64,000 nt of DNA from positions 1 to 64,000 of the forward strand of contig CACNRP010000003.1 of NCBI GenBank assembly GCA_902622955.1, in the 5' to 3' direction. A model generated the notes under the pieces. The model saw nothing but the letters and a program-made list of their open reading frames with translations, was not told the DNA's origin and did no database searches. A program made the translations under genes and the position numbers. This document shows, piece after piece, positions 59,701 to 64,000 of the stretch. Position 1 is the first letter of the stretch. Each line of letters begins with the position of its first letter. The DNA comes from an uncultured Pelagibacteraceae bacterium (GTDB lineage: Bacteria > Pseudomonadota > Alphaproteobacteria > Pelagibacterales > Pelagibacteraceae).

Positions 59701-60296
59701 TATTTTTTAAAAGGACTTTCTAGAACACATGCTACAAGATGAATTCTTGCTTGTTCTCCGCCATTAAAAAAATTATGGTATTTAGTGTTGTTTGTTATCC
59801 ATACATTACCATCTGCAGGTAAATGTTTAGCTACATTTTCTATCACCATAGAACAACCTTTGTTAGTTATAATAGGCACATGCAATCTACACTCAGGATC
59901 TTTGTGCCAACTTAACGTTGATCGGGGTTCCTTTAACAACAGCCTTACTCTTCCAAGTTTAAACCTGGAATTTAATGCTTCAAAAACATCTTGAAAATAA
60001 GTTTTTTCAAATTCAGGAACTAATTGAGTGTATTTACTTTCATCAATATCAATGTCTCTTGCAACTTCCTTTCCAGTATCATCTGCAATTGTCCAGTATT
60101 TTCCTCTTACATTATTTCCTTCAATAGATTTTTCATCATTTGGAATTTGATTAACAGGTATTGCACCAAAATGCGTTACCCCAGGTGATTTAAATCTTTT
60201 TTGTTTTAATATTTTTTCTAAATCTAATCTCAATCTAGAAATATTAAATTTTAAATTCGGAACCTTATAAAAATCCTCAAAACTTACAATCGTCAT
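59700..60296 (-). CDS. Aspartyl/asparaginyl beta-hydroxylase-like 2-oxoglutarate oxygenase
   Basis: 198 residues. Iron ligands: His131-x-Asp133 in LSWHKDPECRLHVPI and His174 in NTKYHNFF; Arg184 and His186 in QARIHLV match the 2-oxoglutarate pocket of the Asp_Arg_Hydrox family. It probably hydroxylates a peptide or small molecule; the substrate is unknown. It lies between katG and the DUF2061-like gene, all on the minus strand. Confidence 0.8.
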   Translation of the reverse strand: MTIVSFEDFYKVPNLKFNISRLRLDLEKILKQKRFKSPGVTHFGAIPVNQIPNDEKSIEGNNVRGKYWTIADDTGKEVARDIDIDESKYTQLVPEFEKTYFQDVFEALNSRFKLGRVRLLLKEPRSTLSWHKDPECRLHVPIITNKGCSMVIENVAKHLPADGNVWITNNTKYHNFFNGGEQARIHLVACVLESPFKK

Positions 60297-60323
60297 TATT
60301 GATAACTTTCTCTTTTCAAAGTG

Positions 60324-62561
<2,238 letters not shown>

Positions 62562-62597
62562 TTTTCTCCTTTTAAATAATTATTCTAGACAATTAGT

Positions 62598-62612
62598 TTA
62601 TAATAATTCTAA
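62598..62612. promoter_or_regulatory. Candidate Irr/Fur-family operator upstream of katG (site A)
   Basis: TTATAATAATTCTAA fits the 7-1-7 dyad TTAGAATnATTCTAA with one mismatch. A weaker half-match lies at 62574-62588. It is 37 bases upstream of the katG ATG, in promoter range. Confidence 0.6.
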
Positions 62613-62630
62613 AAAAGAATGTCAAATAGA

Positions 62631-62645
62631 TTAGAATGATTTTAA
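62631..62645. promoter_or_regulatory. Candidate Irr/Fur-family operator upstream of katG (site B)
   Basis: TTAGAATGATTTTAA matches the same 15-base dyad with one mismatch. It lies 33 bases from site A, just after the irr stop codon. Confidence 0.6.
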
Positions 62646-62655
62646 TGTAAATATG

Positions 62656-63066
62656 TTAATCTTCTAATTTAACAAGAACTTCAACAGATTTTATTTTTTT
62701 TCCAGGAATTGATTTTTGTATGTTGATTGGACCAATGTCTTTATTATCAAGATCAATTAACTTCTCAGCTTTAATATCATAAAAATGATGATGATCAGTT
62801 GTATTTGTATCAAAATATGTTTGGCTAGAATTAATTGGTATTTGTTTTAAATAACCTTTTTTTTCAAAAGCATGAACAGTGTTATAAACTGTAGCAACTG
62901 ATATTTTTTTATCAGTTCGTAAATGTATTTTTTTTGTAAGATCGTTAACTGTAAAGTGAAAAGTTTTGTCTGTTTCAAACAAAACTTCACATATTTTTAT
63001 TCTCTGTTTTGTGGGTCTTAGACCTGAATTTCTCAATTTTTTAATATATTTGTCTAAAATTGACAT
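62656..63066 (-). CDS. irr: Fur-family iron response regulator Irr
   Basis: 136 residues. GLRPTKQR in the recognition-helix region and especially [14 protein letters not shown] (83-96) are Irr signatures, distinct from Fur, Zur and PerR. No CxxC zinc sites are present, and the haem-regulatory Cys-Pro motif of Bradyrhizobium Irr is absent. Irr represses or activates genes under iron limitation and is degraded or inactivated by haem. Divergent from fabA with an operator candidate in its own promoter; katG lies downstream. irr next to fabA-fabB is, as I recall, conserved in alphaproteobacteria. Confidence 0.9.
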   Translation of the reverse strand: MSILDKYIKKLRNSGLRPTKQRIKICEVLFETDKTFHFTVNDLTKKIHLRTDKKISVATVYNTVHAFEKKGYLKQIPINSSQTYFDTNTTDHHHFYDIKAEKLIDLDNKDIGPINIQKSIPGKKIKSVEVLVKLED

Positions 63067-63071
63067 GTTAA

Positions 63072-63086
63072 TTATAATTATTCTAA
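63072..63086. promoter_or_regulatory. Candidate Irr operator in the irr/fabA divergent promoter (site C)
   Basis: TTATAATTATTCTAA, again one mismatch from TTAGAATnATTCTAA. It starts six bases upstream of the irr ATG and 53 before the fabA ATG, so it could mediate autoregulation and possibly affect fabA. Confidence 0.6.
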
Positions 63087-63107
63087 ACTATTTCTATATT
63101 ATAATTG

Positions 63108-63127
63108 CCTTAAATCAAGTATTAAGG
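63108..63127 (+). promoter_or_regulatory. Inverted repeat upstream of fabA
   Basis: CCTTAA and TTAAGG separated by eight bases, ending 11 bases before the fabA ATG. It could be an operator or a weak stem in the fabA leader. The evidence is modest. Confidence 0.35.
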
Positions 63128-63138
63128 GAACTCAAATT

Positions 63139-63639
63139 ATGAAAAAAAACTCATACTCTTACGATGATCTTATAACTTGTGGAAATGGGGATCTTTTTGG
63201 ACCTGGAAATGCAAAATTACCTCTTCCACCAATGCTTATGTTTGACAGAATAACTGAAATCAATGAAAATAACGGAAAATTTAATAAAGGCTTTTTAAAA
63301 GCTGAATTAGATATTAAAGATAATCTCTGGTTTTTTGATTGTCATTTTAAAAAAGATCCAGTTATGCCTGGATGTCTAGGTTTAGATGCTATGTGGCAAC
63401 TGGTAGGTTTTTTTCTAGGTTGGTTAGGAAATCCTGGAAAAGGAAGAGCGTTAGGTGTGGGTACTGTAAAATTTACAGGTGAAGTTTTACAGAGTGTAAA
63501 AAATGTAAGATATGAAATAGATATGAAGAAAATTATGTCTCCTGGAGGAACAACTGTTGGGCTTGCAAATGGAATTGTTCTTGCAGATAATAAAAAAATT
63601 TATTCAGCAGAAAGTTTAAAGGTAGGTTTGTTTAAATAA
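63139..63639 (+). CDS. fabA: 3-hydroxydecanoyl-ACP dehydratase/isomerase
   Basis: Introduces the double bond for unsaturated fatty acids. The 166 residues carry the catalytic His69 ([14 protein letters not shown]) and Asp83 (GLDAMWQL). The full hotdog fold is intact. It forms an operon with fabB, sharing one base at TAATG. Confidence 0.97.
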   Translation: MKKNSYSYDDLITCGNGDLFGPGNAKLPLPPMLMFDRITEINENNGKFNKGFLKAELDIKDNLWFFDCHFKKDPVMPGCLGLDAMWQLVGFFLGWLGNPGKGRALGVGTVKFTGEVLQSVKNVRYEIDMKKIMSPGGTTVGLANGIVLADNKKIYSAESLKVGLFK

Positions 63640-64000
63640 TGAGAAGAGTAGTTATCACCGGTTTAGGGGTAGTTTCTTGCTTAGGGAATAATCAAGAAGA
63701 GGTTCATAAATCTTTGTTAAATTCAAAATCAGGAATTTCTTTTGCGGAAGAATATAAAGAGCATAATTTAAAAAGCCATGTTCATGGTAAACCAAATATC
63801 AAACTAGAGGATCATATTGATAGAAAAACAATTAGATTTATGGGTTCAGGATCAGCTTATAATTATATTGCTATGAAAGAAGCTATTGAAGATTCTGGAT
63901 TAGAAGAAAGTGAAGTAAGTAATTTTAAAACCGGGATTGTAATGGGTTCAGGTGGCCCATCAATTGAAAACGTAATACTTGCGGCTGACAAAACAAGAGC
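63639..64000 (+). CDS. fabB: 3-oxoacyl-ACP synthase I, cut by the window end
   Basis: Elongates the cis-unsaturated intermediate made by FabA. About 120 residues are visible from [18 protein letters not shown], followed by RKTIRFMGSGSAYNYIAM and GIVMGSGGPS. The start overlaps the fabA stop. The catalytic Cys-His-His lies beyond the window. FabF is possible from the fragment, but the fabA-fabB pair and RFMG motif favour FabB. Confidence 0.94.
   Translation, partial: MRRVVITGLGVVSCLGNNQEEVHKSLLNSKSGISFAEEYKEHNLKSHVHGKPNIKLEDHIDRKTIRFMGSGSAYNYIAMKEAIEDSGLEESEVSNFKTGIVMGSGGPSIENVILAADKTR

Overview
The window is a strongly AT-rich, extremely compact bacterial chromosome segment. Gene order, protein families and lysine/asparagine/isoleucine-rich proteins point to an alphaproteobacterium of the SAR11 (Pelagibacterales) type. 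Supporting synteny includes bolA-dnaJ-cobS-cobT, mutM-rpsT-dnaA-dnaN, irr next to fabA-fabB, RegB and CarD with a basic tail, two-subunit GltBD, and a TAXI-type TRAP transporter. There are three tRNA genes, no rRNA, and no insertion sequence, prophage or CRISPR array. Almost every base is coding. Genes abut or overlap by 1-14 bases, and six of ten convergent pairs share a single TTAA or TTAG as both stop codons.

Layout. 1-4.5 kb: end of aroB, then bolA, a J-domain protein, and the CobS/CobT AAA+/VWA pair. 4.5-7.9 kb: redox sensor kinase regB behind gyrB. 8-18 kb: tRNA-Ser, lepA, the classic translation cluster thrS-infC-rpmI-rplT-pheS-pheT, and a glycosyltransferase. 17.7-26.2 kb: a hydrolase, gltBD (ammonium assimilation), uppP and an EamA exporter. 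26.2-30.5 kb: pyruvate dehydrogenase E1 and E2, with a lipoyl domain fused to E1. 30.6-36.4 kb: tRNA-Arg, a possible 32-residue membrane peptide, a thioesterase, a TAXI TRAP transporter with an internal terminator-like hairpin, and acetoacetyl-CoA synthetase. 36.5-40.8 kb: SUV3-like helicase, TerB, FdxA, CarD and a 30-residue lysine-rich peptide gene with its own palindromic operator candidate. 41-50 kb: acyl-CoA synthetase, tRNA-Leu, small membrane and redox genes (YqaA, DsbB, Coq7, HIG1, TlpA), argH-lptM-lysA and plsC.

50-59 kb: dnaN and dnaA, a roughly 310-base AT-rich region with direct repeats that is a candidate origin, then rpsT, mutM and the ubiE-ubiB-coaBC-dut-thiF-SH3 operon. 59-62.6 kb: a more accessory-looking block (zinc-ribbon peptide, DUF2061-like membrane protein, 2-oxoglutarate oxygenase, katG) containing two tandem Fur-like dyads. 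62.6-64 kb: the iron regulator Irr, divergent from fabA-fabB (unsaturated fatty acid synthesis).

How the parts connect. Several genes concern iron, haem and redox sensing: BolA, FdxA, RegB, Irr, KatG and the Fur-like sites. Three copies of an AT-rich 15-base dyad flank irr and katG, suggesting that Irr controls itself and the peroxidase. I found no large novel defence or mobile system. The best leads are regulatory and architectural: the lipoyl-E1 fusion, the Irr/katG operators, the tandem Fur-like sites, the lysine-rich micro-gene, the hairpin inside the TRAP operon, and CobST without visible cobalamin genes.
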